Shown in pieces: positions 1-11,281 of a stretch of 64,000 nucleotides of DNA. Under the pieces are notes generated by a model. It did no database searches and was not told where the DNA came from. It saw nothing but the letters and a program-made list of their open reading frames with translations. The first letter of the stretch is position 1. Each line of letters begins with the position of its first letter. This DNA comes from Gordionus sp. m RMFG-2023 (taxonomy: Eukaryota; Nematomorpha; Gordioida; Chordodea; Parachordodidae), in the NCBI RefSeq assembly GCF_954871325.1, contig NC_088779.1, forward strand, positions 14,200,846 to 14,264,845. The letters run 5' to 3'. A program made the translations under genes and the position numbers.

Positions 1-596
1 ATAATGTGAGCGATATATTTAAAACAGATCAAAGGGTTTAACTCGGTTTATATACTTATGAGAGCAGAGGTAAATACTAAGGTTATTACCAGTATTCAAG
101 ATAAGATTCCTTCCTTTGCTCGTCTATGCTCTTTAAACATTTTCAAACAGTATTATAGTTTAAAAAATAATAATATATGTATAAATATAAAATAATTTTT
201 CCTGATAAATCAAATAATAAGTAACCATATAAGAACCAATGATATTAAATGATAAATATTTAACAATCAATAATTGCATTATGCATTCAAGTTTATATTG
301 ACATTTTTATAAAAAATAGCTAGGACATAAGTGATTACGGAATTCCAAAAGAAAATATACCATAAATAAATGATATGGCATTTTAACAACTAGAAATAAA
401 ACATGGTTGGTTATTGGTGGTTACTCAAATCGTTATTATTTCAAAAAATGATGCTTATTGAATAGAAGATAAGTTTGCTTGCATAGGAAAGGGAATAGAA
501 TTCCTATTCTACATATATTTAGAAGTGGGATAAGCATGGAAATGGAATAGAATTCCTTCTCTTCATTTCAAAAAGTGGGATGGGGGGGGGGGTGCT
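1..596. other. AT-rich sequence, no supported gene
   Basis: No coding exon could be supported on either strand. The stretch holds a short imperfect direct repeat around GGAATAGAATTCCT (about 490-575) and a G homopolymer run at about 582-591, just outside the transposon that begins at 597. The unseen 3' exons of the minus-strand myosin gene would have to lie here or further left, but none was recognised. Confidence 0.4.
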
Positions 597-1110
597 ATAA
601 CCTTTCGGCCCAACCGTTTTAATTTCGATAAAATTTAGCGAGAGAATATCATTAGAAAGCTTCGAATTCAAAATTTTAACCTACTAGTGCTCATGGTTCC
701 TGAGATATCAATAGTCAAAAGTGCCAAAAATGATCTTTTTTTCAAAAAATTGAGATAGTTAATGATTTTAAAAATAATATTGATACGGTTTTTATTTACG
801 TTATAAATTTTAAACATAAAAACTTCAGGTTTTCGTTTTCCAAATTTTTTTGAATTTAATATTTTCTTCTTCTCTAACCTTATATATATATTCATAAGAA
901 AATTTAAACTCGGGACAGCCAAGAGTTTTTAAGTTATTGCGATTTAAAAAATCAAAAAATAATTATTTTTTTAAAAAATAAATGGCGCTCCTTTATAAAA
1001 TAACGCGTTTTGCTAAGATTATTATTTAACTTTTTTTATTTTTAAGCATCAAAAGATTTTCCAGCATTAATATCATGAAAAAACATTATTTAGATCGTCT
1101 GACTATATTG
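597..1110 (+). repeat. Left terminal inverted repeat
   Basis: This arm is the inverted partner of 3150-3721. Shared landmarks on opposite strands include TTCGGCCC near the tip, a segment around GATATCTCAGGAAC, and TTTTCCAGCATTAATATCAT at the inner end. The arms have diverged by substitutions and small indels, so the element is old. Confidence 0.75.
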
Positions 1111-1389
1111 ATAACATGTAAAAATTAGTTGTTTTTATAATAAATGATTAAATCTCTTAAAAAGATAGTTACGATTCCGATATCTCCTACAAGAAAATGT
1201 AATAATTACTTGTTGAAGGATAACAGCAAGTTTTCACGCACCTGCCCTGATATTAATTAATTTTTATTTTACAAATATTAATTTTTCTTAAAATTATAAA
1301 TGCGCAAATCCTTTTAAAGAATCTAAACACTTTAATTATAAAAAACCTGTGTAAAATCATGACGTGGATGACATAATTTCCAAACATTG

Positions 1390-3050
1390 AGGAGGAACAC
1401 TATATTTGTGATAAATGTCGTAAAGTTTATCACAAAAAAATAATGAAAATATAAATTCTGATAGCGAATAAATAATATCACAACAGCATCCACATCAATA
1501 GATACAATCAATATAACTTCGAAATTGGTATGTCTCCTATGAAAAATAACTAACTAAGAAAAATTATCCAAAAAGTAGAATTAACAATGCAAAATCGGAT
1601 ACAAAAGACAATAATGATATACTCTATAATATGAAATTACAATATCCTAATTTATCTAAAAATAAAAAATAACAATTGCTGACCATTCTACCTCCTAATT
1701 TGAGCGCAAATATAATAAAAAACGGAATTCAACGCTACATGCCTTATGGCATATAATTCCAAAATCATTTTAGAAGAAAAGTGGATTATTTCAACTCCAA
1801 ATCGAAAGCCTGCAAAATATCTTTGTCAAAATTTTAGTGATAAAGTTAGTAGGGTATTACCAGGGAAAAAAGATTGCATATCTATCATTGAATAGGGAGA
1901 AGGAGTAAATGCTTAAAAAGGTTAGTTCTTAATAATTTAAAAGAATTATATAATCATTTTAAGGAGAGTAATTTAAACATAACAATTATTTGCTAGCTTT
2001 AGACCAAAAAATGGTGTATTAGCAGGTAGAGCGGAACACATAGTGTATGCGTTTTTAGCATAAACCAGAATATTAAATTTATGATTTTAGGCTGTGAGAG
2101 GATACATTAATAACTTATAGAGATGTTATAGGCAGAATGATTTGCAATCCCCCTTTACCCATCTGTTAGTTTGGTGACTGCAAAGATTGTCCTGGCTAGG
2201 CACTCTTAAAAGAACGCATCAAAAAATTATTTATAAAAAATGATATAGCTCTTGTTACCTCTAGAGTGGGTTTCGGTATATAGAATAACTCTGGAGACTA
2301 TTTCTCAATCTTCAGACGAATTTATTTATTATTTTTTCGATAAAATGAATATTCTCATACGCCATTCATTTATTTGTGAACAACAAAGTTCATTTCACAA
2401 TAACCTTAAAAATAGTTAAGAAAATTATCACTATCTAATTATTTGTGACTTTTCAGAAAATTATTTTTTTATTCTCCAAGACAGGGTTATCATTGGACAA
2501 CTTCACAAGTTACGTTTCATCCATTCTCAATTTATTATAAAATAGGAGATCAAATACAACCTAAGTTTTGTGGTAATATCGGATTCCTTAATTCATAATA
2601 CTGTTTCATTCCATTTACTCCAATCCATTTGATACATTTTAAAAAAAAAATTATACCAGAGTAAGAAGAGTGAGAGATTTAAAATCTATCTCAGTAACAG
2701 GGACATAAAAACGCAGTGTTTCCGATTGGTTTAACTAAGCTCAACACTAAACTATATTCTATTCACAGATTTATTGTGGAGAATATAGTATATCCACGTG
2801 AGGATCTTTTGATTGAGAATCTGTTAATCGATGAGATTAGACGATATGTAACCTGTGTGTATGAAAACGATTGGTGGGTTTGTACAAAATGAATGTAGAT
2901 GAATTACAAACTAATTTTTTTTCACCCAAGGACCGGCAAATTCTCTTGCTTATCCAGTGGCATAAGATCTCCTTTACCAAAAAATATTATTTTGACAATA
3001 GTTAGACCATCAACGGTTACTGGGCGTTCATATAGTTTATAGCAAAAAGA
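1390..3050 (+). pseudogene. Decayed transposase of the long-TIR element
   Basis: No long open frame survives, but family motifs appear in order on the plus strand across several frames. They are a CDKCRKVYH zinc-binding segment near 1410, GKKDCIS near 1868, KRL.LNNLKELYNHFKES near 1915, ICNPPLP followed by FGDCKDCPG near 2140-2190, HWTTSQVTFHPFSIYY near 2494, a VVISDS segment near 2573, and a C-terminal YENDWWV segment near 2860 followed by PSTVTGRSY near 3010. This order matches the transposase family I know from cnidarian and insect genomes. Several stops and frame changes make it non-functional. The product would have been the DNA-cleaving transposase of the surrounding element. Confidence 0.65.
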
Positions 3051-3149
3051 AATTATCATGGTGTCAAAAAATTAAATTTAATGAAAAACCGAAAATAGCT
3101 AATATCTTTCATGAATTTTAATTTATAATTTTACAAAAATTAAAAAATA

Positions 3150-3721
3150 ATTATAACCACAGCTAAATAATTTCATTTCATGATATTAATGCTGGAAAAT
3201 CTTATTAATAAAAAATTTAAAAAAAAATAATAATCTTAACAAACGCGTCATTTTATATAGGAACGCCATCCATTTTTGAAAAAATATTTATTTTTTGATT
3301 TTTTAAATCGCAATAACTAAAAAACCCATGGTTGTCCCAAGTTTGAATTTTTTTTATGAATAGATATAATGTTAGAGAATAAGAAAAAAATCCAAAAAAA
3401 TTTGGAAAGAGAAACACCTGGAGTTTTCGTGTTTAAAATTTATAATGTAAATAAAAACCACAAGAAAATAATTTTAAAAATATCCTTAATATTTAACAAA
3501 AGACCTTTAATAGAGTTACAAAATTATAAATAACTTATACTTTTAAAATCATTAACTTATATCAATTTTTGAAAAAAGGTCATTTTTGGGTTTTGACCAT
3601 TGATATCTCAGGAACTATGAATTCTAGGAGGCTAAAACTTTGGATTTGTCTTCTAATGATATTTTCTCAGAATGCAAAATTTCATCTAAATTAAAAAGGT
3701 CGGGCCGAAAAGTTATCGATT
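3150..3721 (-). repeat. Right terminal inverted repeat
   Basis: This is the inverted partner of 597-1110. The outer tip reads GGTCGGGCCGAAAAGTTA on the plus strand. An ACGCGT-containing segment about 475 bp from the tip is partly conserved in both arms. Confidence 0.75.
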
Positions 3722-4458
3722 TAATATGGAATTACCCTTATATTCTTCAGTTTACGTTGAAATTTTTTTAAAAAAAATTTACAAATATATAATTTGTAAG
3801 AGTTAGAAGAGAAGAATTTATATAACTAAATTTCACTTATTTTAAAAAAATTTTCTTAGACATGATAAACTACAGCATTACAATTTAATGGGAACGAATT
3901 GAAAAAAATAAACCTAGCTAAGAAACGAGTATATCCAATACAATAGGCAAATCCTGCTTTCCGTACGCGCGTATTTTCAATTAAATTGAGATATCGAACC
4001 TGTTAATTAAAAGTATGAAAATCTTTTATATTAAAAAGTAAATCATTTCATCTTAAATATTAGAATGTTTAAACGAATGACTGTATATTTAATATGTATT
4101 TATTTTTAGTTTTGAAACATAGTAATCTATTCTATAATATAAAAAGCCGTGTTACAATGTAAATCAAATTTAGCCAATAGTAAAGCTAAATTTTATTCGT
4201 CCAATAATCATCATGAAAATGTTAAGCCATGTAATGCTAGATTATATATTTTATTATTAATATTTTCTATGGTAATGATTATAATACCCAAGATACCTTA
4301 CCAGTAAACGTTAATGATATTGGTAATTTATACAGATAATTTTATTTAATAAATATTTTTTTCACATTGTATACTCAAGGTCAAGATGCCTCAGATTTAG
4401 ATAAATTATCAATAAATGGAAATCAATCAAATTAAGAAATATAGCCTAGCCATTTCAT
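3722..4458. other. AT-rich spacer, no supported gene
   Basis: Only short, stop-interrupted frames are present. The last nine bases (4450-4458, CCATTTCAT) are the left copy of the target duplication of the next element. Confidence 0.4.
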
Positions 4459-4473
4459 CCTCAGATCAATTCA

Positions 4474-4790
4474 GTGAAACTTTTATCGCGAAACACTTTT
4501 TCGCGAATGTCGTTTATCGCGAAAAGTTTTTATAGCAAAGGTAAAATCGCGAAACCAAATTTGCGAATTTATTTCCGCGAAACATTTATAGCGAGGACAA
4601 TTTCGCGAAGCCATTGTCCCGAATTTATTTCCGCGCAACCTTAACCGCGAATTTATTAAAGCGAATACATTTTAGCGAAACATTCTACGCGAACACTTTA
4701 CAGCGAATTTTTTATCGCGAATATGTTTGCGCGAAGTCATTATCGCGTGAGCATTACCGCGAAACAATAAATATATTGCGAATGCATTTA
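4474..4790 (+). repeat. Left array of GCGAA-type repeats
   Basis: About twenty degenerate copies of a 14-15 bp unit are present, each centred on (T/A)(C/A)GCGAA followed by an AT-rich spacer. An open frame across the array (about 4614-4844) is a by-product of the repeat period and is not proposed as a gene. Confidence 0.75.
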
Positions 4791-5164
4791 TTTAAAGGAA
4801 AACAACATATTATTTATTATTTGATGTTTTTAAATAAAAAATGATAATTATTTTTGTTACAATTTATTAGTTATTTTCACGCCCAAGATTTTAAGTAAAA
4901 AATATTTCTTGAAGTTCAAAAAGATTTTGAACATATTTTGATAAAAATTTTAAATCTTCTTTGAGAATTCTTTTGTTTAATTTATTATAAATAAACAATC
5001 TTATAGGTGAAATCTTTTATAGTTTTTTTTATTATTTTTGTAAAATTATCTAATTTTTAAGTATATTAAAAGAGGTGGGTTTCTAAATAATATTTTTTAA
5101 AAATATTTTTATTTAACTTATTTATGTTATTTTATATGATCTTTTTAAGGAAAATAATTTAATC

Positions 5165-5310
5165 TGACAATTTTTATATTCGTTATTGAAGATGTTCCTT
5201 AAAAAATGACAATTATCATAATCGGTATTTTTAAACATATTAGATTTTTTTACGGTAAAATATGTATTTTTAACATGTTAAATTAAAATTTCAATTAAGA
5301 TGCATTTTTA
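5165..5310 (+). repeat. Relic of the giant hAT subterminal repeat inside the foldback
   Basis: The stretch TGACAATTATCATAATCGG at 5207, followed after an AT-rich spacer by AACATGTTAAATTAAAATTT and a GATGCA-like end, reproduces the order of one ~110-bp repeat from the arms of the hAT element at 26536-33815. It is clearly diverged. A weaker preceding copy may start near 5165. Confidence 0.5.
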
Positions 5311-5442
5311 TTAAAAAAATATCAAATAAAAGTAATCCATTTTTTATTTCATAATATAATAATATAAATAAAAAATATATATCATATAATATGTTTATTT
5401 GTTGATAAATAAAAATTATTTTAATAAAAAAAAATAATAATA

Positions 5443-5721
5443 GGCCGCGTGATATTTCGCTAAATAGTTTTCGCTATATTGTCTTCGCTATTTATGTTTC
5501 GCGATATTGACTTCGCTATAAATTTTCGCGATTATTGATTCGCGATAAAAATTTCGCTCTTAGTGTATTCGCTTTAAAGGTTTCGCGATAAGAGTTTCGC
5601 TATAAAAAATTCGCAATATTTGTTTCGCTATATTGTCTTCGCGGAAAAGTATTTGCTAATGTGGATTCGCGATAAAAGTTTCGCTATAAAATTCATTCGC
5701 GATAAAAGTTTCGCTGAATTG
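5443..5721 (-). repeat. Right array of TTCGC-type repeats
   Basis: This is the inverted counterpart of 4474-4790, with TTCGCGATA and TTCGCTATA units every 14-15 bp. The innermost and outermost units are the best matched between the arms. Confidence 0.75.
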
Positions 5722-5845
5722 ACACGGAACCATTTCATAAGAGGGTTAGGATTTAGATTTCACAGTATCAATGTTGAAATTATATCAAATATATTATCTT
5801 ATAATATAGATCGTATTGAAAAATGGATCCATGTCATAAGAAGAT

Positions 5846-6299
5846 GCAAACTTACTCAAAACTCTAAAGAACAATTTACCAAGGAGTGCTTTGTGTCTTC
5901 TATTATTGAAAACCCTTAAGGAATAATCCAATCTCCCACAATCTAATAAATATTTGAATTTCATATGATTATATATCTTTTGATAAGGTAATTTTTATGC
6001 ATAAGTAAATATTTGCATTTACATGATTACTAGCTGATAGATCATTAAGATTGATAAAGAATTAGAATTTTTGCAAACTTACTCAAAAACTCTGGAGAAC
6101 AATTTACCAAGGAGTGCTTTGTGCCTTCTATTGTTGAAAATCCTTAAGGAAGGATCCAATCCTATAATCTAATAAATATTTTGATTTTATATGAATATAT
6201 ATCTTTTAATAAGGTAATTTTTATGCATAAGTAAACATTTGCATTTATATGATTACTAACTGATAGATCATCAAGATTGACAAAGAATTAGAATTTTCT
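5846..6299. repeat. 227-bp tandem duplication
   Basis: Two head-to-tail copies start at 5846 and 6073. Both run from GCAAACTTACTCAAA through AGGAGTGCTTTGTG and GCATAAGTAAA to TAGCTGATAGATCA or TAACTGATAGATCA and AATTAGAATTTT. Agreement is about 90% by eye. The end of each copy resembles the tip of the foldback MITE at 7514-8165. An open frame that enters from 5728 and ends at 5919 has no recognised relatives. Confidence 0.75.
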
Positions 6300-7513
6300 C
6301 CTTAATTTGATGAGGGATGAATCAAAAATTACCCTCTTATTGATGGACAAATTAGAAAATAACCAACTATTTATAATTCTAGAGAGTTGTTAAATTACCA
6401 AGCTTTATGAATTATCACTTTTATGAAATATCATAGATTTGTAATTTTGTAACTCGGTAAATCAATGTAATTGTTATCATGGAAACAGATTTTGGTTTTG
6501 TTATTAAAAATGTGTCTTTTAAAATTGGCTTCAAAGAAATTTAAGATTTTATATGATATTATAAGTGAGAAGGATGAAAACCATAGCGTCTAGATGTAAA
6601 AAAATTGTTAAAAGAATTGAAAATTCAATTATTTCTTAATTAGGTAAACTTCATATAACTCACAAATCATATTTTTTTATTCCATATTTTTCATAATATA
6701 TTTGGCCTTTTCTCTAAAAATTTATAGAAATCTTGGCAGAATGAATACGGATAATCTATTCCACTCATTTGAATTTTTGCATTATGAGCTGATATAAAAA
6801 AAAAATTAAGGCGGCTTGTGACCCATGGGGTGCCATGTATAATATATTTTCCAACAAACCTGGGTCAGGTTTGGGTTTTTGATACAAAAATTTAATGGCC
6901 TTGGGTTTAAAATTTTTAATTTAAATTTAGCTTATTAAACTGTTACTAACTTAAAAATATATTGTATTTTTTTTCTGATAATAATAAATTTCCGTATTGC
7001 AAACAAAGTGATGACCTAAATACACTGATATATTGTTTATTTTCATTTAAAACAATAAATTAAATTTTTAGATATGAACTTGGGCAAAATTTTTGAAATA
7101 GGATGGGCTGGGTTTTCTTATCAAACATGGACTGGGCCTGCAAATTATTTTTGGTGACTGGGTCTGGACCTGATGAATAAATTAAGGCCTATGAAATTTC
7201 ACTTATTGAATTATTTCAATTCTCATATGACTTTATTTGAACTAAAGGAATGGGCAAACCAAAGATATGCTTTATTTAAATCATTGCACAAAATTTCTGA
7301 TAATTGCTGAATTGTGAAATTATGATTTTGATGCTTCAAACATTTCAAGAAATTGTTGGACACAAAGAAAGCCATCGTGAAGTGTATATATATATGGAGG
7401 AAATTAATCTATGATCATTTTGGCATAAATAACAAAAAAAATTATGCCTTTTGTGACCATGCCTTAAGTTTACATATATTTTAGTTTAAGACCCGTTATC
7501 AAAAATATAAGTT
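6300..7513. other. AT-rich sequence with degenerate element ends
   Basis: No gene is supported. The first ~70 bases continue a MITE-like end related to 7514-8165. The part from about 6810 to 7190 contains scattered GGGTC/GGGCTGGG motifs on the plus strand that look like a worn hAT-type MITE, but no clean ends were found. Confidence 0.35.
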
Positions 7514-8165
7514 ACTAGCTGATAGCCCATCAAGAATGATGAGGAATCAGAATTTTCTCCTTTACTCAATGATGGGTGAATAATGAATTTCATCTTTATA
7601 TGAAGATGGTTGAATCAGAAATTTTCCTATCTTATGAGGTGTTATTCAGAAATTTATATTTATATAGATAAGGGGTTATTCTAAAATTCTCAATTATTTT
7701 TTAAAATATGTTAATGAAGTAAATATTTTGTGATTTTAATTTATGTGCACAATAAAAAAACTTCTAAACTAAATTTTTATTCAATTCTTTTTTGTAATTT
7801 ATAATCTAAATACATTCTTGTTAGATGAGTTTTGATAACTTATTTTCAATTTAACTTTGCCCTACATAACTCTTCTAACAAGAATATATTTTTTAGATTA
7901 TAAATTATTAATACAAATCAATAAAAATTTATTTAAATATTGTGCACATAAATTAAAATTACTAAATATATACTTCATAAACATATATCAATGGAAAATT
8001 TTAAATAACCCCTCATCTATAAATATAAAGTTCTGAAGCATCTCATAAGATAGGAAAATTTCTGATTCATCCATCATCAAATAAAGGTAAAATTTACCAT
8101 TCATCCATCATTGAATAAAGTAGAAAATTCTGATCCCCATCATTCTTGACGGGCTATCAGCTAGT
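7514..8165. mobile_element. Foldback MITE with CTAGCTGATAGCCC ends
   Basis: The left end ACTAGCTGATAGCCCATCAA and the right end, read on the other strand, ACTAGCTGATAGCCCGTCAA are near-perfect inverted repeats. The pairing continues inward for roughly 200-300 bp (for example CCTATCTTATGAG against CTCATAAGATAGG), leaving a short AT-rich core. There is no coding capacity. Partial relatives occur at 6025-6070 and 6250-6370. The superfamily is undetermined. Confidence 0.75.
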
Positions 8166-8246
8166 GATAGAATAAACTTCTTTTTAAAAAAAATTGGCTT
8201 TATATACATTTTTTAATAAGAAATTTAATCAAGTTAGAAATTAAAG

Positions 8247-10777
8247 TAGTGGCTCCTACACTTTCTGAGCGTATGAAGCAGAATACCCCCCTTGAAAAGT
8301 CCCCCCTCCCGGAAGATAATTATTTTATGACACCCATAAATTTCAAAAATAATTTTTATTGCATCAATTTTTAATATATAATATAAATAAAATGCAAAAA
8401 ATATATACTTTATAAATATTATTTTTAAATTAATAATTTAGATAAATTAGGGGGAGGAAAACGAAAGAATTTATAAATTCATCAATATTTAATTGTTAAA
8501 TATATTTTTTTCCATTGATAATATGGTTAAATTATTGAGAAATGAATCTTTCATGGTACTACGAAGTCTTGTTTTAATTAATTTAATTTTACTCATGAAT
8601 CTTTCGGCAGTACATGAGGTTGTAGGAAGTGCAGCATAAGACACACCTATTTTAAAGCTAAAAAAATTTCTATATTTAATGATGAAAGTATATATACCTC
8701 TCCTTTTTGAATTGTAAGGTTTGATTTGAAGTCTATAACTTTCAAAAGGTAGATATCTCTCCTTCATAAAATCTTGTGCCTTTGAAAAAACATCCAAAAA
8801 TTCAATGTTATTATCTATTAGATTAAAAAATAATTAAGACAATAATTTATATTATACTTCTCAAATTAATCAAGCAATCTTTTGCCAATTGAATTTGATT
8901 TATTGCAAACCCTATATCCTTCGAAATGGTTTGCTATATTGTACAAGCCAAACTTGTTATCAACAATATTTTATCCAAAACACAAAGTGATAAGATAAAA
9001 TCAAATTTTTCTATTCTAAAGACTATAGCACTAGCCATAGTGGAAGTGGCAGGATCTTCAGAATCCTTTAAATTTGTTAAAGCTGCCCTCAAGGCATCAT
9101 AAAGTAGAAAAAAATTTACAATAGCTTTATATGACGATAGTCAGCTTCTAAATAAAAAAACATTTTAAATCTAAATAAATAAGGTATTATTACCGAGTGG
9201 TATTCTTGATGCGTAGAAATCGTTGCGATTTTTTCAGATTATTACACTGACATTTTTTGAGTACCTCATATCTTTTTACACCATTAAAATAGATATAAAT
9301 CTCATCTAGTATTCCTAGAACATTTCGAAGTTCTTTAATTGATTGGCATAATTGAACAATGATTAAATTTAATCGATGACAATAACACCAAATAAAAGCT
9401 GCCTTTGGCGCCTCTGCTCTAATCAAGGCCTGCACACTTGATTCTTCCACTCATGTTTGAGGCGCCATCATAACTTTGCCCAACTAAAAATTCAAGGGGT
9501 AAATTCATCGAGCCAAGTTTGGATATTATATTATGCTTAATATCGAGACCTGTGGTATTTCCCGTACAATATATGTCAATCAGTCTTTCAACAGGCTTCG
9601 GCGTCACTATTTCAACATATCTTACTATCAAAGCTATTGCTTCTGATTTCGAAACATCATATGTGCCATCAACTATGATTGAAAAGCACCCTTTAAATGT
9701 AATCTCATTTTGAATTTTTTATAACTATATTTTTTATGGTTTCAATGAGAATATTTATATTATTATATGATAATAGATTTGAATATAATTTTGTTTTTAA
9801 TCCCTTATTTTTTTATCCCTTTTACTTTCTTCATTTTTTTGTATATACATTTTTAGTACAGGTTCAGAATCTGCAATAAGCTTAATAAGGGCCATCACCT
9901 TGTTGCCTGTTTCCCCAGAAGGCTTGATTACGAGATATTAAATAATCTAAACATCTTATTATAATTCTTATGATAGAACGGTTATTATCTACACATACTT
10001 TCTGGGGTGTTATAAATTTTAATATCGAATTTTTATTGTGAGAAAGCCTTCCATAATCGGCCATCATATGTGCCTGTGAAGATTCATGCAGAATAATATC
10101 ACGATTAATATTCTGCCATTTATCTAGATCTTCACATGTCCATTTTGAATTTGTGTGTGGACCTCCAAATAAGAGACATGTTAAGCACAAAACTTTATTC
10201 ATTTTAATACCTAAAGTAATCCATGCTATTGTCAATATTAGTTTTTCCATAAAAGCTTTCATTAAAGGATTTGTCTTTATTATTATTATCTTTGGGGAAT
10301 AAATAATGTGTAGGTTGAAGAGCTCCTAATTCTAGATATTTATCAATTATAAATATGTCAATTCTTTTTCCAACAATATTGATAGGATCATTTGATTCCT
10401 AAGAAAAGGGAGGGAGGGAAGATATTTAAATTAAAATATGAATACTAATATCTATTCATATTATGCTCAAAAAAATAAGTAGAAAAATTTCATGAATACT
10501 ACTATCTATTCATATTATGCTTAAAGAAATAAATAGAAAAATTTCCGTCAATATATATTAAATTAAATATTAGTTGGGGGGGGGGGTATTATTACATTTA
10601 TAAACCAGAAATCACTTGATCATGATGGATGTAACAAAACAGTAAAAGAATTAAATAATAAATAAAATTTAAAAAAATCATTTTTTTAAAACATTTAAAA
10701 AAAAAAATTTTTTTTTTAAAAAAGAATACTGAAACAGTTGCTTCGAACCCCCCCCCCCCTTGTTGTAGGGGCCACTG
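8247..10777 (-). mobile_element. Decayed hAT transposon (ZMYM1/TTF-type)
   Basis: The ends read TAGTGGCTCCTACA at left and, on the other strand, CAGTGGCCCCTACA at right, a typical short hAT inverted repeat. The flanking eight bases (AATTAAAG and AAAGTAAG) agree at five positions, consistent with a worn 8-bp target duplication. The interior codes on the minus strand for a broken hAT transposase. The right part holds a G run near 10576 and a C run near 10750. The element lies to the left of the last visible myosin exon, so it probably sits in a myosin intron. Confidence 0.75.
8489..10262 (-). pseudogene. hAT transposase remnants, TTF zinc finger and hAT dimerisation domain
   Basis: Four stretches on the minus strand follow the order of ZMYM1-like hAT transposases. 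At 9882-10262 is a TTF-type zinc finger region with VLCLTCLLFGG and a later QAFWGN segment. At 9419-9631 is the catalytic-core stretch with FLVGQSYDGASNMSG, where the aspartate is part of the DDE triad. At 9190-9450 are APKAAFIWCYCHRLNL and LGILDEIY. At 8489-8797 is the dimerisation region with LPTTSCTAERFMSKIK. The pieces lie in different frames, with a weak region at 8820-9170, so the gene is broken. The remnants at 34833-36880 belong to the same broad family. Confidence 0.8.
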
Positions 10778-11281
10778 AAAGTAAGTAATATTTTAAGTAC
10801 AAGGTAAGTGCTATTAACATCACCATCGAATTATACAATAATTTAATTTTGAACCAAATGGTATAGGAAGCCAAAAAATGTTTTGTGATATATTCTTAAT
10901 TCGATTTTGGTATTATCAATTATTGAAATAAGATCTTTAAAATATATCATTTTTAAAAAATAATTCCAATCTAAAAGTTTTAATAAGATATAGCGGACTT
11001 TTCATATTTTCCAATAAAACATTTTTTTACCATTCACAAATAAAATGAAACTGAGATAGATGAAAATTGAATTCATTGATAATGGAAAAAATAAACACAA
11101 CTTTTGAATAGCAAAAATCCAAAAATGATTATTTTATTTGAATAATTTTAGTACCGCCAATTATGAAATAAAATATTATTAAGTTTTATTTAATTTAAAT
11201 TTAAAAAAAACAAAAATATACATGTGGGAATAAAAAAAATGAGTATAAATCAGGTTGCCAATGAATAATAAAATTTATAAC
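10778..11281. other. Non-coding, presumed myosin intron 11
   Basis: This follows the GT donor of the last visible myosin exon. It is AT-rich with no exon-like stretch. I looked here for the conserved LGLLENVRVRRAGF segment expected next in a class I myosin and did not find it. Confidence 0.5.

Larger units (their letters stand above)
597..3721 (+). mobile_element. Decayed DNA transposon with long terminal inverted repeats
   Basis: The two ends are inverted copies: the left end reads TAACCTTTCGGCCCAACC and the right end, on the other strand, TAACTTTTCGGCCCGACC. The similarity continues inward for about 510-570 bp on each side (597-1110 and 3150-3721), with roughly 80% agreement by eye. Between the arms lies a decayed plus-strand transposase. 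The family is one I recall from cnidarian, insect and mollusc genomes, with GKKD, FGDC..CPG and HW..(Q)xTxHPF signatures. I cannot assign its superfamily with confidence. No clean target duplication was seen. Confidence 0.75.
4459..5729. mobile_element. Foldback element with GCGAA-type tandem-repeat arms
   Basis: Two arms made of degenerate 14-15 bp repeats face each other. The left arm (to about 4790) carries CGCGAA/AGCGAA motifs and the right arm (from about 5440) carries TTCGCG/TTCGCT. The tips match as inverted repeats around TCAATTCAG(T/C)GAAACTTT. The direct 9-bp repeat CCATTTCAT lies immediately outside both ends (4450-4458 and 5730-5738). A 9-bp duplication is typical of Mutator-like elements, so I infer a non-autonomous MULE with foldback arms. 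The 650-bp interior is AT-rich and non-coding. A larger relative lies at 50113-52773. Confidence 0.7.

Noticed and set aside
10-180. Plus-strand open stretch at the left edge with a donor-like GCAGAG|GTAAAT
   Set aside because: It does not match the missing myosin exons (wrong strand) or any transposase I recognise. It is too short to support.
668-922. 84-codon minus-strand frame
   Set aside because: It lies wholly within the left inverted arm of the long-TIR element and is disrupted in the other arm.
4614-4844. 76-codon frame with repeated YRE/FRE words
   Set aside because: It follows the period of the GCGAA array in the foldback arm and has no independent support.
5728-5919. Open frame with IDRIEKWIHVIRRCKLTQNS
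   Set aside because: It is partly inside the foldback arm and partly in a 227-bp duplication. No family was recognised and the second copy does not keep it open in the same way.
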